From assembly GCF_009727055.1 (NCBI RefSeq), contig NC_052357.1:16203648-16267647 (forward strand): a DNA stretch of 64,000 bases. Reading direction: 5' to 3'. The DNA comes from Benincasa hispida (taxonomy: Eukaryota > Streptophyta > Magnoliopsida > Cucurbitales > Cucurbitaceae). Of the stretch, positions 22,901 through 35,199 are shown piece by piece. The notes beneath the pieces were generated by a model. That model had not been told where the DNA came from. It did not search any database and worked only from the letters and a program-made list of their open reading frames with translations. Positions within the stretch are counted from its first letter, which is position 1. Each line of letters opens with the position of its first letter. The position numbers and the translations under genes were made by a program.

Positions 22901-24585
22901 TCTCCCACTTGTCTTAATGCCTCGGGAGACTAATGTACAATACATGAAAAATACAAGTACAATATATAATAAACTAGGGCATACTCTATACCCCAGTATC
23001 ATCTCTCACTTGCCCTAGACAATATGTCGCATGTCCCGTAGACCCAGAATCTCTAGATGACCCTCGAACAGTTTAGCCGTGAGAGCCTTTATAAACGGAT
23101 AAGCAACGTTGTCCTCCGAAGCGATTTTCATGACTATCATATCACCGCGATGCATAATCTCCCTGATCAAGTAGTATTTCAGTTCGATATGCTTATCTTT
23201 ACAATGACTCTAAGGTTCTTTCGAATTTTTCACAGTCCCGCTGCTATGACAATAAAGAAGGATTGGCAAATCCATATTTGGAACAACTTCCAAATCTGTA
23301 AGGAATTTTCTCAGCCAAACAACCTCTTTAATAGCTTCATAAGGTGCTACGTATTCGACTTCCATAGTGGAGTCCACGATGCATCCTTGCCTGATCCTTC
23401 GCTACACCACAACCCTTCCATTCAGAGTGAACACTGACCCCAATGTTGATTTACGAGAATCTCTATCAGTCTGAAAGTTAGAGTTTGTGTATCCTGTAAG
23501 GATCAAATCCTTATCTCCATACACGAGCATGTAGTCTTTCGTTCTCCAAAGATACTTGAGGATCGTCTTCATCGCCATTCAGTGATCTAATCCTGGATTG
23601 GATTGATAGCGACTAACAATCCCTACAGCATAGAAAATGTCGGGTCTGGTACACAACATTGCATACATTAAGCTTTCATTGAAGCATAGGGAATCCGTCT
23701 CATCTCCTCAATCTCTTGAGGTGTCTTTGGACATTGATCCTTAGACAAAACGATTCCATGCCTAAAAGGTAATAAACCTCTCTTGGAATCTTGCATCCTA
23801 TACCTGATCAACATTTAATCGATGTACGATGCCTGAGACAAGGCTAACCTCTTGTTCTTACGATCCTGAATGATCTGGATCCCTAGAACATACTGTGCCT
23901 CACCCAAATCTTTCTTTTGGAACTGACAGCTAGTCACTTTTTAATGTCAGTCAAAAATCCTACATCATTCCTAATGAGTAGGATATCATCCACATACAGT
24001 ACCAGAAAAGCTACTGAGCTGTTGATGATCTTCTTGTAAACACAAGGCTCATCAACGTTCTGATCAAAGCCAAACGATTTGATCGCACCGTCATATCTAA
24101 TGTTCCATGATCTAGACGCTTGTTTTAGCCCATAAATGGATCTATTAAGCTTGCAAACTCTTTGCTCTTGATCTAGAACTACGAACCCTCTAGTTGAGCT
24201 ATGTAGATGGTCTCCTCGAGATTACCATTAAGAAAAGCAGTCTTGATGTCCATTTTCTATATCTCATAATCATAAAATGTGGCTATGGACAGGAGTATCC
24301 TGAAAGACTTTAGCATGACAACAGGTGAGAAAGTTTCCTCATAGTCCACTCCCTCGACATGGATATAACCCTTTATCACGAGTCTAGCCTTAAAGGTTTA
24401 CACCTTTCCATTTACACCTCGTTTTCGCTTGTAGATCCACTTACACCCTATAGGATTTACCCCACCAGGTTGATCCACAAGTTCCCAGAAGTTATTGAAG
24501 TACATAGACTCCATTTCCTAGTTCATGGTCTTAATCCATCATGCTTGTCAACATCCTCCATTGCTTGCTTATAAGACAATGAATC
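22901..24585 (-). pseudogene. Outer copia element: decayed reverse transcriptase C-terminal part and RNase H
   Basis: On the minus strand the translation gives, with several frameshifts and stops, the copia RT region: the catalytic YVDD at 23996-23985 and the 'YGLK' region near 24130. The connection and RNase H follow leftwards to the polypurine tract. It ends at 24585, where the plus-strand element is inserted, and the rest of the polyprotein resumes at 31376. Copia order (integrase before RT) holds across the whole element. It cannot encode an active enzyme. Confidence 0.75.
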
Positions 24586-26702
24586 TGTTGGAGTTGATGC
24601 TCTAAAGTCTCGTGTCCTGTAGTTTGTAAACAGTTTGTACGAACGCTTGTGCTGTATAATATATGATATTTACTTCACATCTTGTATTTTTGCTCAATTG
24701 CTTGTTCTATTTGCTTTACCATAAACCAATAAACATAAAATCCCTGGTTATCTGTATGTGACTTAAGCATGTATGTGGTGACACACAAGTGGATCATGTC
24801 TTAAGTGATAAACAAAATGGTCTGTAGTATATGGACATAGGAGGGAAACCTTATCATGGTAATGCTACGAATGCGACCCGCTTTGTGGAATGGTCACAAG
24901 TGTTGTGATTTGTCACAGATGATCTAATCCTAATAATGTTCTCTATGTTGGGAACATGCGAGCGGGGACGTCCTATACAAAGAGTTTGTATAGGACCTAA
25001 CCATGAAGTGTTAACGTCTCGTTATATAAAACGTTCATGACAGAGACTTCACTTCACTAGGATGACCATAGATAACATGACCTTAATTCTGAGTGAGTTA
25101 GGAACTCCTGCCATTGAGGGCAATCATTTGATTTGTATGGATGCGAGTGGCTAGGTTGCCGATTCAAACCTATCATTTTGGGGGATTCATCTGATTTAGG
25201 AGCTGGGAACTCAGCTAGACAAGATGGAATTCACTGCTTCCCCGAGGCAGGGGTAAGTAGATAGATAGCTCCTTTAAGGGCTTATTCTGGGCTTGAACGA
25301 TGTAACGCCACACGCCTTCTCTTAGCCCAAGAGGTGTTCACATATAGTTGGACTATGTTGTATTGTTCATTAGAGGAGTCAGTGGAACTTAAGGCGTGAG
25401 ATGTAACTACATGAGCAAAATGGTAATTTGGCCCAACTATACTTATAAGCATCTATGAAGTGTCATCATACTCATGATTGGTTATATCTGATGAACACAG
25501 AAACATATCTGTGGTAAGAATAGTTCAGTTGTTGGTCTTTAATGGAATGCTTGACAGTTAACGGATGGTGGATCTCGTGGCTAAATAGTTTAGCCGGCTA
25601 TTCACGAACCGTTGAAGCTTCGAGCACAGATCTGTTAGGTTCTCTATGCAGCTTAGATAAAGTCGAGAACCAATGTTTGAGTTAATTTGAAATGTTCAAA
25701 TTGACAAGAGGAAGTTCGATTATATATGATATAATTGGACTGGTTAATTATATATGATTTAATTGGCTAAATATATGAGATACATTATTTTGGAGGAAAT
25801 AAGATATAAATATGATTTATATCAAGTAGAGGAAAAAAATACTATAGTAGATATGTGATATCAAACTATAGGATAAAAATATAATATGATTATATTTATT
25901 AATATTTTAGTTGATTAATTATATGATAATTAATCTAAAAAATCATGTTTGGACGTAGGTTACTGGGGCAGCATCGATTATTGTAACCGATGAAATAAAA
26001 ATGAAATTGTTTCATTTTGAATCGCCCGTCCAAAAAAGAGAGAGAGCACGCGTTGGTGAATAAAAAAACGATCGCTTAAGAAAATCAAGAGCCTATACGA
26101 TAGCTTTTCTCAGCCTAAACTATCATCTGCCTCGCGCATAAACGATCGCACACTATTTTCTACACGATCGCATAGCTTCTCTAAACGATCGTATAATGTG
26201 CCGATTTTGTTAAACGATCGTATACCATTTCCTAAACAAACATTCAGTAAAACCTACACGATCGTGTAGCTTCTCCTAAATGATAAGCATTTTTCTATGC
26301 GATAGCGTCTTTTTCCTTCCCACTTGCTTATCGCCTACACGATCCATGTTTCCTCCTTCCTCTACTAAATTCACGAAAGACCACACTTTGGGTTCTAACT
26401 TCAAAAATACCCGGAGCTCTTTTCTGGTGGTGTTGTCCCCGTTGCGGTCGTGAGTTTGCAGTTGTGCGTGTTGATACGTTGACGATTGGGTGGAGGCTTC
26501 CGCTGCGGTGAGTTCTGAAGTTTCGAAGACTTTCTTCAACTGGTATGGAACTTTTTCCCTATTATATCTTGTTCATAGTATGTCGTTAATTAAGATTTTT
26601 TTGGATAACTTTGCGTTTGAATGTATATCGTTGTATTTCGGCCACTGTCAGATCGGAACGATCTGAACTTGCTCATGGAACTCTTCGGTAAGAGATCATT
26701 CA
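24586..26702 (+). repeat. 5' LTR of the inner copia element
   Basis: The LTR is 2117 bp, starts TGTTGGAGTTGATGCTC and ends ATCATTCA. It contains TGTAGTTTGTAAACAGTTTG near its start and a cluster of ACGATCG motifs near its end that the 3' LTR lacks. It is about 330 bp longer than its partner. Confidence 0.88.
26068..26345. repeat. ACGATCG motif cluster in the 5' LTR
   Basis: Six ACGATCG cores occur between about 26068 and 26262, spaced roughly 20-75 bp apart. They sit in contexts such as CTACACGATCGCATAGC, CTAAACGATCGTATA and CTACACGATCGTGTAGC. The last is a longer palindrome, CTACACGATCGTGTAG. Related variants (TGCGATAGC, TACACGATCC) continue to 26345. Confidence 0.75.
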
Positions 26703-26704
26703 AT

Positions 26705-26715
26705 TGGTATCAGAG
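26705..26715 (+). promoter_or_regulatory. Primer binding site (initiator tRNA-Met type)
   Basis: TGGTATCAGAG directly follows the 5' LTR end (ATTCA, then AT). It is the standard copia primer site complementary to the 3' end of tRNA-Met-i; the match decays after the eleventh base. Confidence 0.8.
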
Positions 26716-26719
26716 TAGG

Positions 26720-27806
26720 GTTCTGATACTCCAATTTCATATGGTGCAACGAAATGACATTTACGTTCTTGGTGGGTTCATTCCTACATGTTTAATGGTT
26801 AAATGTGTTGTGGATGTGCGGGATTAATGGATGTTTTCGTGGATGATTAGCCTTGGTTTTATTTAAATCCTTTTACATTTGCGATTGTTTGTAAAGACCC
26901 ATGCATTTTTGGGCATTAATAATCGTTATCGAGTATGTATTCAAAGTTTGTTTGAAGTTTTGAGTCTTTCGAAGAAGTTCTGGGCAAGCGTTGCGGTTCT
27001 TCAAGGAAGGAGGCGATTTAGGGTTGATCGCATTGTGCAGAACATGTGGTACGTGATCGTTGTTGATCGCATCGACGATGGAGTACCGATCGTTGTTGAA
27101 TGCATCGGCTAAACGATGGGGTATGCAATCAAAAGTTGATTGTATCGTGTTGACGATCGGGTACGCGATCACTGAGTATCACGTCGTGTAGACGATAAAA
27201 TGCTCGTGGATTGTTTAACGCACGTGCTAGAAGATCGTTTAGGTCAGCAAGCTTTATCGCTTAGTAACTGACTAAACGATCGCTTAGTAACGCATGGTAA
27301 ATCGTTTACCTGTCGTCGCGTTATGCGATCACATAGACAATTAGGCTTCGTAGCCTTGTCGTCGTCTATGTGATCGTTTAATTATGCTTCTATCATCTAG
27401 TGTGCGCCGAACGATCGTCTACCTGTGGTGTTTGCTACACGATGAAGACCTCCTGGTAGTTCAAGACCACGCTCGTCTGTGAACCACCAGTTTTCTCGAT
27501 GAAAAATGTAATAGATAGGGTTTTTTCATTCCTTTTTTTTTAAAGGCTCATCCCGGTCCATTAATCCTTTATTTTTACATGTGATGTATGTTTTTTATAT
27601 GTCATATGGTATGTACATATAGGAAATCATACCTTAGGTTATGCAATGGTCATGTATCATCTCTTTATTGTGATTGTTATAATTTAGAGAAGCATGATTT
27701 AATTATGTAAGAGCATGCTCATGCATCATATAATATGAGAGTTATATTTATGCATGAATAAAAAGTATAGACATGTATCATCTTGATATTATGATGTTAT
27801 AGTATA
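26720..27806 (+). other. Leader of the inner element, rich in CGATCG and TGATCG motifs
   Basis: Where gag should be, about 27000-27450 holds repeated motifs such as TACGTGATCGTTG, TAAACGATCGCTTAG and GAACGATCGTCTAC, closely related to those in the outer element leader (35200-35830). From 27500 to 27800 it is AT-rich with repeated GCATGATTTAAT and CATGTATCAT phrases. No conserved reading frame is visible; the short frames here have no domain. Confidence 0.5.
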
Positions 27807-29388
27807 AGGTTGGACTCGACATTCCAGGACTATTTGATAAAACATGGAATCATTTCCCAACTTTCAGCGTTGAGTACACCTCGGCAGAATGGTGTAGCAA
27901 AGAGGAGAAATAGAACCTTGTTAGACATGGTTCGCTTGATGATGAGTTACGCTTCCTTACCGAACTCGTTTTGGGGTTTCCCAGTGGAGATTGCGGTATA
28001 CATACTTAACTAAGTTCCCTCCAAGAGTGTTACAAGAACACCTCTGGAGTTGTGGAACGGGCGTAAAGCTAATTTACGTCACTTCCACATTTGGGGTTAC
28101 CCTGCACATGTGCTTGAGGCTAATCCCAAGGAGTTGGAACCACAGTCGAGGTTATACCTCTTTGTAGGCTACCTCATAGATACACGAGGGGGTTATTTTT
28201 ATGATCCGACAGAAAATAGGGTATTTGTTTCCTGGAGGAGGATCATATAAGAGAGCACAGTCCACGAAGCAAAGTCATATTGCGTGAGCTTTCCAATGAA
28301 ACAACTGAAACTTTAACAAGAGTTGTTGAAGAGCCTACTATATCAGCAAGAGTAGTTGATAGGAGTTCATCCAGTAGGTTGGTTCCACTTCAAGAGTTGA
28401 AGGAACCTCGAAGTAGTGGGAAGGTTGCGAACCTACCCGTTGACTATCTGGGTTTCACGAAAATCCTTGCTATGGTAGCAGATGACGACGTTGAGGATCC
28501 GTTGTCTTATAAGAAGTCAATGTAGGATATTGGCTGGGATGGATGGGTCAAGGCCATGGATCTCGAGATGGAGTCGATGTACTTCAACCCAGTATGAGAT
28601 CTTGTAGATCAGCCTAATGGGTTCGACCTATAGGTTGTAAATGAATCTACAAGTGCAAACGGGGTGCTGATGGGAAGGTACAGACCTTCAAGGCTCAACT
28701 TGTGGCAAAGGGTTATACCCAAGTAGAGGGAGTCGGCTATAAGGAGACTTTCTCGCTTGTTGCCATGTTAAAGTCGATTCGCATCCTTCTGTCCATTGCG
28801 GCTTATTACAATTATGAGATTTGGAAAATGGACGTCAAGACGGCCTTTCTGAATGGCAATCTTGAGAAGACCATTTATATGGTGCAGCCCGAGGGATTCA
28901 TAGCCCAAAGTCAAGAGGAAAAGGTTTGCAAACTGAATCGGTCCATTTATGGACTGAAACATGCGTCTCGATTTTGGAACATATGGTTTGATACTGTGAT
29001 CAAGTTGTATGGTTTTGACCAAAACGTTGATGAATCTTATGTCTACAAGAAGATCATCAATGCTTCAATAGTCTTCTTAGTGTTGTACGTAGACGATATC
29101 CTATTCATTAGGAATGATGTAGGTCTACTGACTGCTGTTAAGAACTGGCTAGCGACCCAATTCCAAATGAAAGATTTGGGAAAGGCTCAGTTTGTTCTAG
29201 GTATACAAATTTTTCAGGAACGTAAGAACAAAGTGCTAGCACTATCTCAGGCATCGTACATTGACAAGATGTTGCTCAAGTACTCGATGCAGGACTCCAA
29301 GAAGAGCTTACTACTGTTCAGACATGGAGTCACTTTGTCTAAGATCATGTGTCCTAAGACACCTCCAGTGTTTGAGGAGATGAGATAG
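27807..29388 (+). pseudogene. Inner copia element: partial integrase and reverse transcriptase
   Basis: The integrase C-terminal half starts abruptly near 27810 (SALSTPRQNGVAKRRNRTLL is the copia '[10 protein letters not shown]' signature). It runs with stop codons at 28011 and 28248 and a frameshift near 28300. RT follows at 28702-29388 with MAKGYTQVEGVGYKETFS, the FLNG block and the catalytic LYVDD at 29083-29097, ending at a stop at 29386. No RNase H of normal length follows; only a short out-of-frame remnant lies at 29413-29580. The 5' truncation coincides with loss of gag and protease, so the element is non-autonomous. Confidence 0.82.
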
Positions 29389-29590
29389 ATCAATCTAACC
29401 CGGTCTATTTTAATGTTGTTGACCCATTTACAAAGGCTTTCATGGCTACAATGTTTGAAGGTCAGCTACGAAGCATGGGTCTACAGGATCGCCCGCGACT
29501 GGACTAAGGCATGTGAGAGATTTTCTTGTATTAGGCTTTTATGCCCTAGTTTATTGTACATCCCACTTCTCTTTAGGACTAGTGAGAGAT

Positions 29591-31375
29591 TATTGGGGTT
29601 GATGCCCTAAATTATCGTGTCCTGTAGTTTATAAACAGTTTGTACGAGCGTTTGTGTTGTATAATATATGATATTTACTTCACATCTTGTATTTTTACTC
29701 AGTTGCTTGTTTTATTTCCTTTACCACAAACCAATAAACATAAAATCTCTGGTTATCTGTATGTGACTCAAGCATGTATGTGGTGACACACAAGTGGATC
29801 ATGTCTTGAGTGATAACAAAAATAGTCTGTAGTATATGGATATAGGAGAGAAACCTTATCCTGGTAACGGTACAGATGCGACCTGCCTTGTGGAATGGTC
29901 ACAAGTGTTGTGACTTGTCACAGATGATCTGATCCTGATCATTCGTGTTGGGGATATGCAAGCGAGAGCGTCTATACAAAGAGTTTGTATAAGACCTGAC
30001 CACGAAGTGTTAACGTCTCGTTATATAACACCGTTCATGATAGATACCTCACTTCACTAGGATGACCATAGGTAACATGGCTTAATCCTGAGTGTGTTGG
30101 GAACTCTTGCCATTGAGGGCGGACCTTTTATTTGTATGGGTGCGAGTGACCAGGTCGTCGATTCAAACCTACCATTTTGGGGATTCGTCTGATTTTGGAG
30201 CTGGGAACTCAGCTACACAAGATGGAATTCACTTCTTCCCCGAGGCAGGAGTAAGTAAATAAATAGCTCCTTTAAGGGCTTATTCTAGGGCTTGAACGAT
30301 GTGGCGCCACACATCTTCTCTTAGCCCGAGAGGTGTTCACACATAGTTGGACTATGTTATATTGTTCATTAGAGAAGTCAGTGGAACTTAAGGCGTGAGA
30401 TGTAACTACAGGAGCAAAACGGTAATTTGGCCCAACTATACTTATAAGCATCTATGAAGTGCCATCGTACTCATGATTGGTTATATCCGATGAACACAGA
30501 AACATATCTGTGGTAAGAATAGTTCAGCTGTTGGTCTTTAATGGAATGCCTGACAGTTAAGGATGGTGGATCTTGTGGCTAAAGAGTTCAGTCAGCTATT
30601 CACAAACCGTTGAGCTTCGAGCCACAGGTCCATTAGGTCCCCTGGGTAGCTTGGAGAAAGTTGAGAACCAGTGTTTAAGTTAATTTGAAATGTTCAAATT
30701 GACAAGAGGAAGTTCAATTATATATGATAGAATTGGACGGGTTAATTATATATGATAAAATTGGCAAAATGTATGAGATACATTATTTTGGAGGAAATAA
30801 GATATAAATATGATTTATATCAAGTAGAGGAGAGAATATTATAGTAGATATGTGATATCAAACTATAGGATAAACGATCGCACACTAGTTATTGTAATCG
30901 ATGAAATAAAAATGAAATTGTTTCATTTTCAATCGCCCTCCGAAAAAGAGAGAGAGCACATGTTGGTGAAAAGAAAACGATCGATTAAGAAATAGCGCTT
31001 TTTTCCTCCCACTTGCTTATCGCCTACACGATCCGTGTTTCCTCCTTCCTCTACCAAATTCACCAAAGACCACGCTTGGTTCTCACTCCGAGAATACCCG
31101 GGGCTCTTTTCTAGTGGTGTCATGAGTTTGCGGTTGTGTGCGCTGCTACATTGATGATTGGATGGAGGTTTTCGTTGTGGTGAGTTCTGAAATTTCGAAG
31201 ACTGTCTTCAACTAGTATGAAACTCTTTCCCTTGATATATCTTGTTCATAGCATGTCGTTAATTAAGTTTTGTTTGCATAACTGTGTGTTTGAATGTATA
31301 TTGTTGTATTTTTATCATTGTGAGATCGGAGCAATCCGAACGTGTTCATGGAACTCTTCGGTAAGAAATCTTTCA
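29591..31375 (+). repeat. 3' LTR of the inner copia element
   Basis: The LTR is 1785 bp, starts TATTGGGGTTGATGCCCTAA (TG changed to TA) and ends AAATCTTTCA. It is collinear with the 5' LTR except near 30871-30990, where two stretches are missing and a displaced 17-mer is present (see findings). Confidence 0.88.
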
Positions 31376-31790
31376 GGATCATCGACCCCAACATTAGAAA
31401 TGACGTTATGGGCTTCAGTTAAATCCATGTAGCAATCTGGTGGGTTCATAACCCTCCTACTACATCGAGGCAATCTCAACTCTTAAGATGGTTGACTAGA
31501 TGTATCGACCTCAACAATTCTTGTTGATCTATCAGTCTGTTCAACAATTCTTGTTAAACCCTCAATAGTCTCACTAGAAGTCTCACATAAAATAAGCTTA
31601 CTTTGTGGCTAATGATCCCTGATGTGGTCATCTTTCAAGAAGATAGCTTTTGTAGAAAAAAACACTTTATTCTAACTGGGATCATAGAAGTATCCACCCC
31701 TCGTTTCCCTGGGGTATCCTACAAAAAGGAAAACTTTCAAACACAATTCCAACTTCTTCGGGTTAGCCACAGGCTCATGGGTTGGACACC
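31376..31790 (-). pseudogene. Outer copia element: linker between integrase and reverse transcriptase
   Basis: The minus-strand translation continues the polyprotein leftwards from integrase, ending VISNVGVDDP at 31376. This joins in frame with LSYKQAMED starting at 24580 once the inserted element is set aside. Internal stops are present. The segment corresponds to the low-complexity linker ahead of RT in copia polyproteins. Confidence 0.7.
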
Positions 31791-31791
31791 C

Positions 31792-32301
31792 TCAAATCTT
31801 GAAATGGCGTAAACTACCTTTACGGCTTCTCCACAACTCAAAAGGTGTTTCAGAAACACTTTTCGAAGGAACATTGTTCAGAATATAACATGCAGTCTCC
31901 ACTGCAAAATCCCAAAACGAGTCTGGAAGGTGAGCATAACTCATCATAGACCGAACCATGTCCAACAAGGTTCTGTTTCTTCTTTCTGATACACCATTCT
32001 GTTGAGATGTACCTAGGGCCGAAAGTTGGGACATAATTTCATATTATATCATATAGTTCTGGAATTGAAGGTCCATATACTCTGCACAACGATCAAATCG
32101 TAGTGTTTTTATCTTCTTATTTAACAAGTTTTCAACTTCAGCCTTATACTCCTTGAACTTGTCAAGGGATTTAGACTTACATCGCATTAAGTATAGATAC
32201 CTGTACCTTGAATAATCATCTATGAAAGTGATAAAATATTCATACCCACCTCGAGCCCTAACACTCATTAGATCACAGAGGTCAGAATGTACAAGCTCCA
32301 A
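31792..32301 (-). pseudogene. Outer copia element: integrase
   Basis: The minus strand shows the integrase core FITFIDDYSRYRYLYLM (catalytic Asp in FIDDYS) and the second-acidic-residue region TLRFDRCAEY. After a short disrupted stretch at 32035-32043 comes the QNGVSERRNRTLLDMVRSM signature with the catalytic Glu. Frames break once here and stops occur upstream. By family knowledge this domain inserts cDNA into the genome; this copy is non-functional. Confidence 0.8.
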
Positions 32302-32424
32302 GGCTTCCTTAGCTCAGTAACCTTTTCCAACAAAAGGTCGTTTGGTCATCTTGCCTTCGAGGCATGATTCACACAATGACAAAAAGTTTTCTTCTAAACT
32401 CTTTAGAAGTCCACATTTCACTAA

Positions 32425-32935
32425 CTACTCAATCCTATTAAGGTTGATATGACCTAACCTTAGATGCCAAAGATGGGTGTTTTCCTTAGGGGAAACCTTT
32501 GGTTTTTTAGCTGTCGTTGTCGTACTAAACATTTCAGTATTAAACAAGGCTTTTATGACTAACGACCTTAGTACATAGAAGTTACTTTTCATCGAACCAA
32601 AACCAATCTCCATCCCATTCTTGAAAATAAACACTTTACACTCAGAAAAGGAGACGGTATAACCTTGTTCAATGAGACAAGAAACCGAGATTAAGTTCCT
32701 CTTAATATGAGGAACTACGAAAATAGTATCCAGTACCAGATAACGTTTCTTGTCCGAAAATAACTTTAGCCTGCCTACAGCAATAGCTGAAACAACTTTA
32801 CCAGTACCGACTCGAAGAGTCATCTCTCTCTGTGGCAATGTTTACCAGGAACTGAATCCTTGGTAAAAGGAATTGACGTGGTTAGTAGCACCCGAATCAA
32901 GGATCCAGGCAGAATCATCATTCTCTACCAAACAC
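32425..32935 (-). pseudogene. Outer copia element: protease and GAG-pre-integrase region
   Basis: Around 32905-32893 the minus strand encodes ILDSGATNHV, the aspartic protease active-site motif (DSGA) of copia elements. From 32838 to 32425 an open stretch reads through PHIKRNLISVSCL and HLWHLRLGHIN, the GAG-pre-integrase zinc-binding region (H...H). A stop separates it from integrase. Confidence 0.78.
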
Positions 32936-33136
32936 GTCTACAAGGCCAATAAATCATATTTACTGTCTTTAGACTTTCTCCTCTTTTGGAGAGTAGTGAG
33001 ATTAACATCAGAACTTAAATAAGCTCCAAGTTCCATTTCAGATAACACTTATCTTCTATGAACTTTAACAAAGTCAACCACACTTGCTTTCTCTTCCAAG
33101 AGTTTAACTTGGGAACTAATACTACTGGTGTCTTTG

Positions 33137-33340
33137 TCATCCGTCCCTCTGTGCTCGAAAAGTAAGAACTGACGTTAAACAAATCTTGCAACTAATCCAT
33201 GATATGCGTACAATGACCATGTTCTCAACCTTTTTGGCTAAAGCATCAGGTATGCTAGCCAATATGTGAAGTTGGGCCCATGAATTAGCCTTCATCCACA
33301 CCTCATATGCATTACGAACACTTCGGCGGTGCATCAAGGG
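33137..33340 (-). pseudogene. Outer copia element: gag remnant
   Basis: A short minus-strand frame contains AYEVWMKANSWAQLHILASI, which resembles the copia gag (UBN2-like) helix region. It is broken on both sides, and no CCHC knuckle was found in frame. Confidence 0.5.
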
Positions 33341-35199
33341 TCAGAACTTGAGAACACTCCTCGACCATGACAAACTCGAGGTCGCTACCACGAAATACGT
33401 TTTACAAGACTTTCCACTGTATGAAGTCGGTCAAACTAGAGGCATTTATGGAAAATCAAACATGTTGCTGAAAACAAAACACATTGACCTACGTTAGGTT
33501 TTAAAAAAATACTCGTTGAAAAACAAACATCATCCAATATGATTTAGTAAAACTAACATAAACCTATGTGACATCTAGTTTCGCAATGATGCTCCAAAGG
33601 TTTAGGACAAAAGCCACCAAAGGATGGTCAATTTATCCCTCTTCTGAATTGAGACATTCTTAACCAGTCATTAATACTAGAACAACTCTTGCTCCTATAA
33701 CGACTAGCCATCATTGATTTGGTTAAGAAATCATTAACTTACTTAACAATTTTTCGCAAGTGTGACCCGCCATTTTAGGCCTTAGAGTTCCGTCCCAAGC
33801 AGCCAATCCAAAGGGAAAAAATCTGATTGGGGCAAAAACTAAAGTGACCTTATCCATTTTTGGAGTTCACCTTGATATTGACCAATCACATAAAACCCAT
33901 CTAAAGAGGGACTCTCCCAGGGCACCACGAGAAGGAATGCAAGAATGATATCATGGTGCGTACCAATGAAGAAGACCGTAGGATGTGTTGAGACATACCC
34001 TTCACCCACTTACTATAAATACTCTCTCTGTCCACCTTGATATTGACTCATGCAAATACCATCTGAAAGGGGATGCTCTCAGGGCACCACAAGGCCAAGC
34101 ATGAATCTCACAGCATGAACATTCAGGGAGAAACACGAGTGGAATAATTGACATACCATATATATCTCTTCTTCCCATTGAGTATTTTATAGCTTAGAGT
34201 TTAGTTTACTTAGAAAAAACACGACTGAGAATTTTAACTAAGTGACTTTTTAGGTTTTCCCAAGAGTAACTTTTACCTTGGATAGTTGAAAAACTTTTAA
34301 TCATCATCCATTAAACTATTTAACAGAGTCCTTGACCAACTATTGCATGCTTGCAGAAAATCTATCTAATTCACCTTTCCAGGTAGGTTCCCAGGTAGGG
34401 GTGTTCCGTTTCCGCCAGCTTAAGTACCCCAGCCTAGATAGAACCTACCTTAGACAAAAGGTCTCTTATAGATAAATTTAATACAACTTTAATATTTTAT
34501 GCCAATCAATTTAATCCTATTAAACTGATTTAAAAAGATTAAACTAAGTTGCTAATCCCAATAGAACCTTGAACTTAGGTCTATCTCAATCCAATTTTAA
34601 AACCATTTTAAAACATGAGTTCACCCTAAGTCCACATGCAACTCTTTCTTATCGATTTTAGTTATAATTTTTATTATAATGCTTATAACGGAAACAACCA
34701 AAATTAACCACAACGCAGAGCAAACACATACAAGGCATTCATAACGATTATAAATAGACTAAGTGTCATGCTCCATGCATCATTCATTTATTGCTACTTT
34801 TTATATAACACTTATACAAAATAGCAACGAATCAAGCAAAACATGCTTCCATTCACCCTTATACTATAATGCTTATAATATAAAAATGATGTATGAATAT
34901 ACTTACTGCATGCCAAAAATATAACTCTTATATTTCGTGATGCATGCACATGCTCTCTTGTAATTTCATCATGCTATATTATAACACTTATAATGCATGA
35001 TGCATGAATAATTGCACAACCTAAGGTGGGTTTCAAATCTATATGTCATACACTATGCCATATAAACCACATACATTTCATGTATACCGGGATAATTAGC
35101 CTCAAATCCAAAAAACCAAAAGCTAACTATTACAAAAGCAAAGAGTCTCCAATTCAAACAGGCAAACTGGGTCTTGAACCGTTCAGTCGAAGTCCGCGT

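Larger units (their letters stand above)
24586..31375 (+). mobile_element. Inner Ty1-copia LTR retrotransposon, defective
   Basis: The 5' LTR is 24586-26702, the interior is only 26703-29590, and the 3' LTR is 29591-31375. The primer site TGGTATCAGAG (tRNA-Met type) follows the 5' LTR after two bases. The short degenerate purine tract AGTGAGAGAT precedes the 3' LTR. Flanks gaatc (24581-24585) and ggatc (31376-31380) match at four of five positions and are the likely target duplication. gag, protease and the first half of integrase are missing. It sits in opposite orientation inside the pol of the outer element. Confidence 0.9.

Noticed and set aside
26068..27450. CRISPR-like array, suggested by regularly recurring ACGATCG cores
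   Set aside because: Spacing is irregular, the repeat is only 7-12 bases, flanks drift, and this is plant nuclear DNA inside an LTR retrotransposon.
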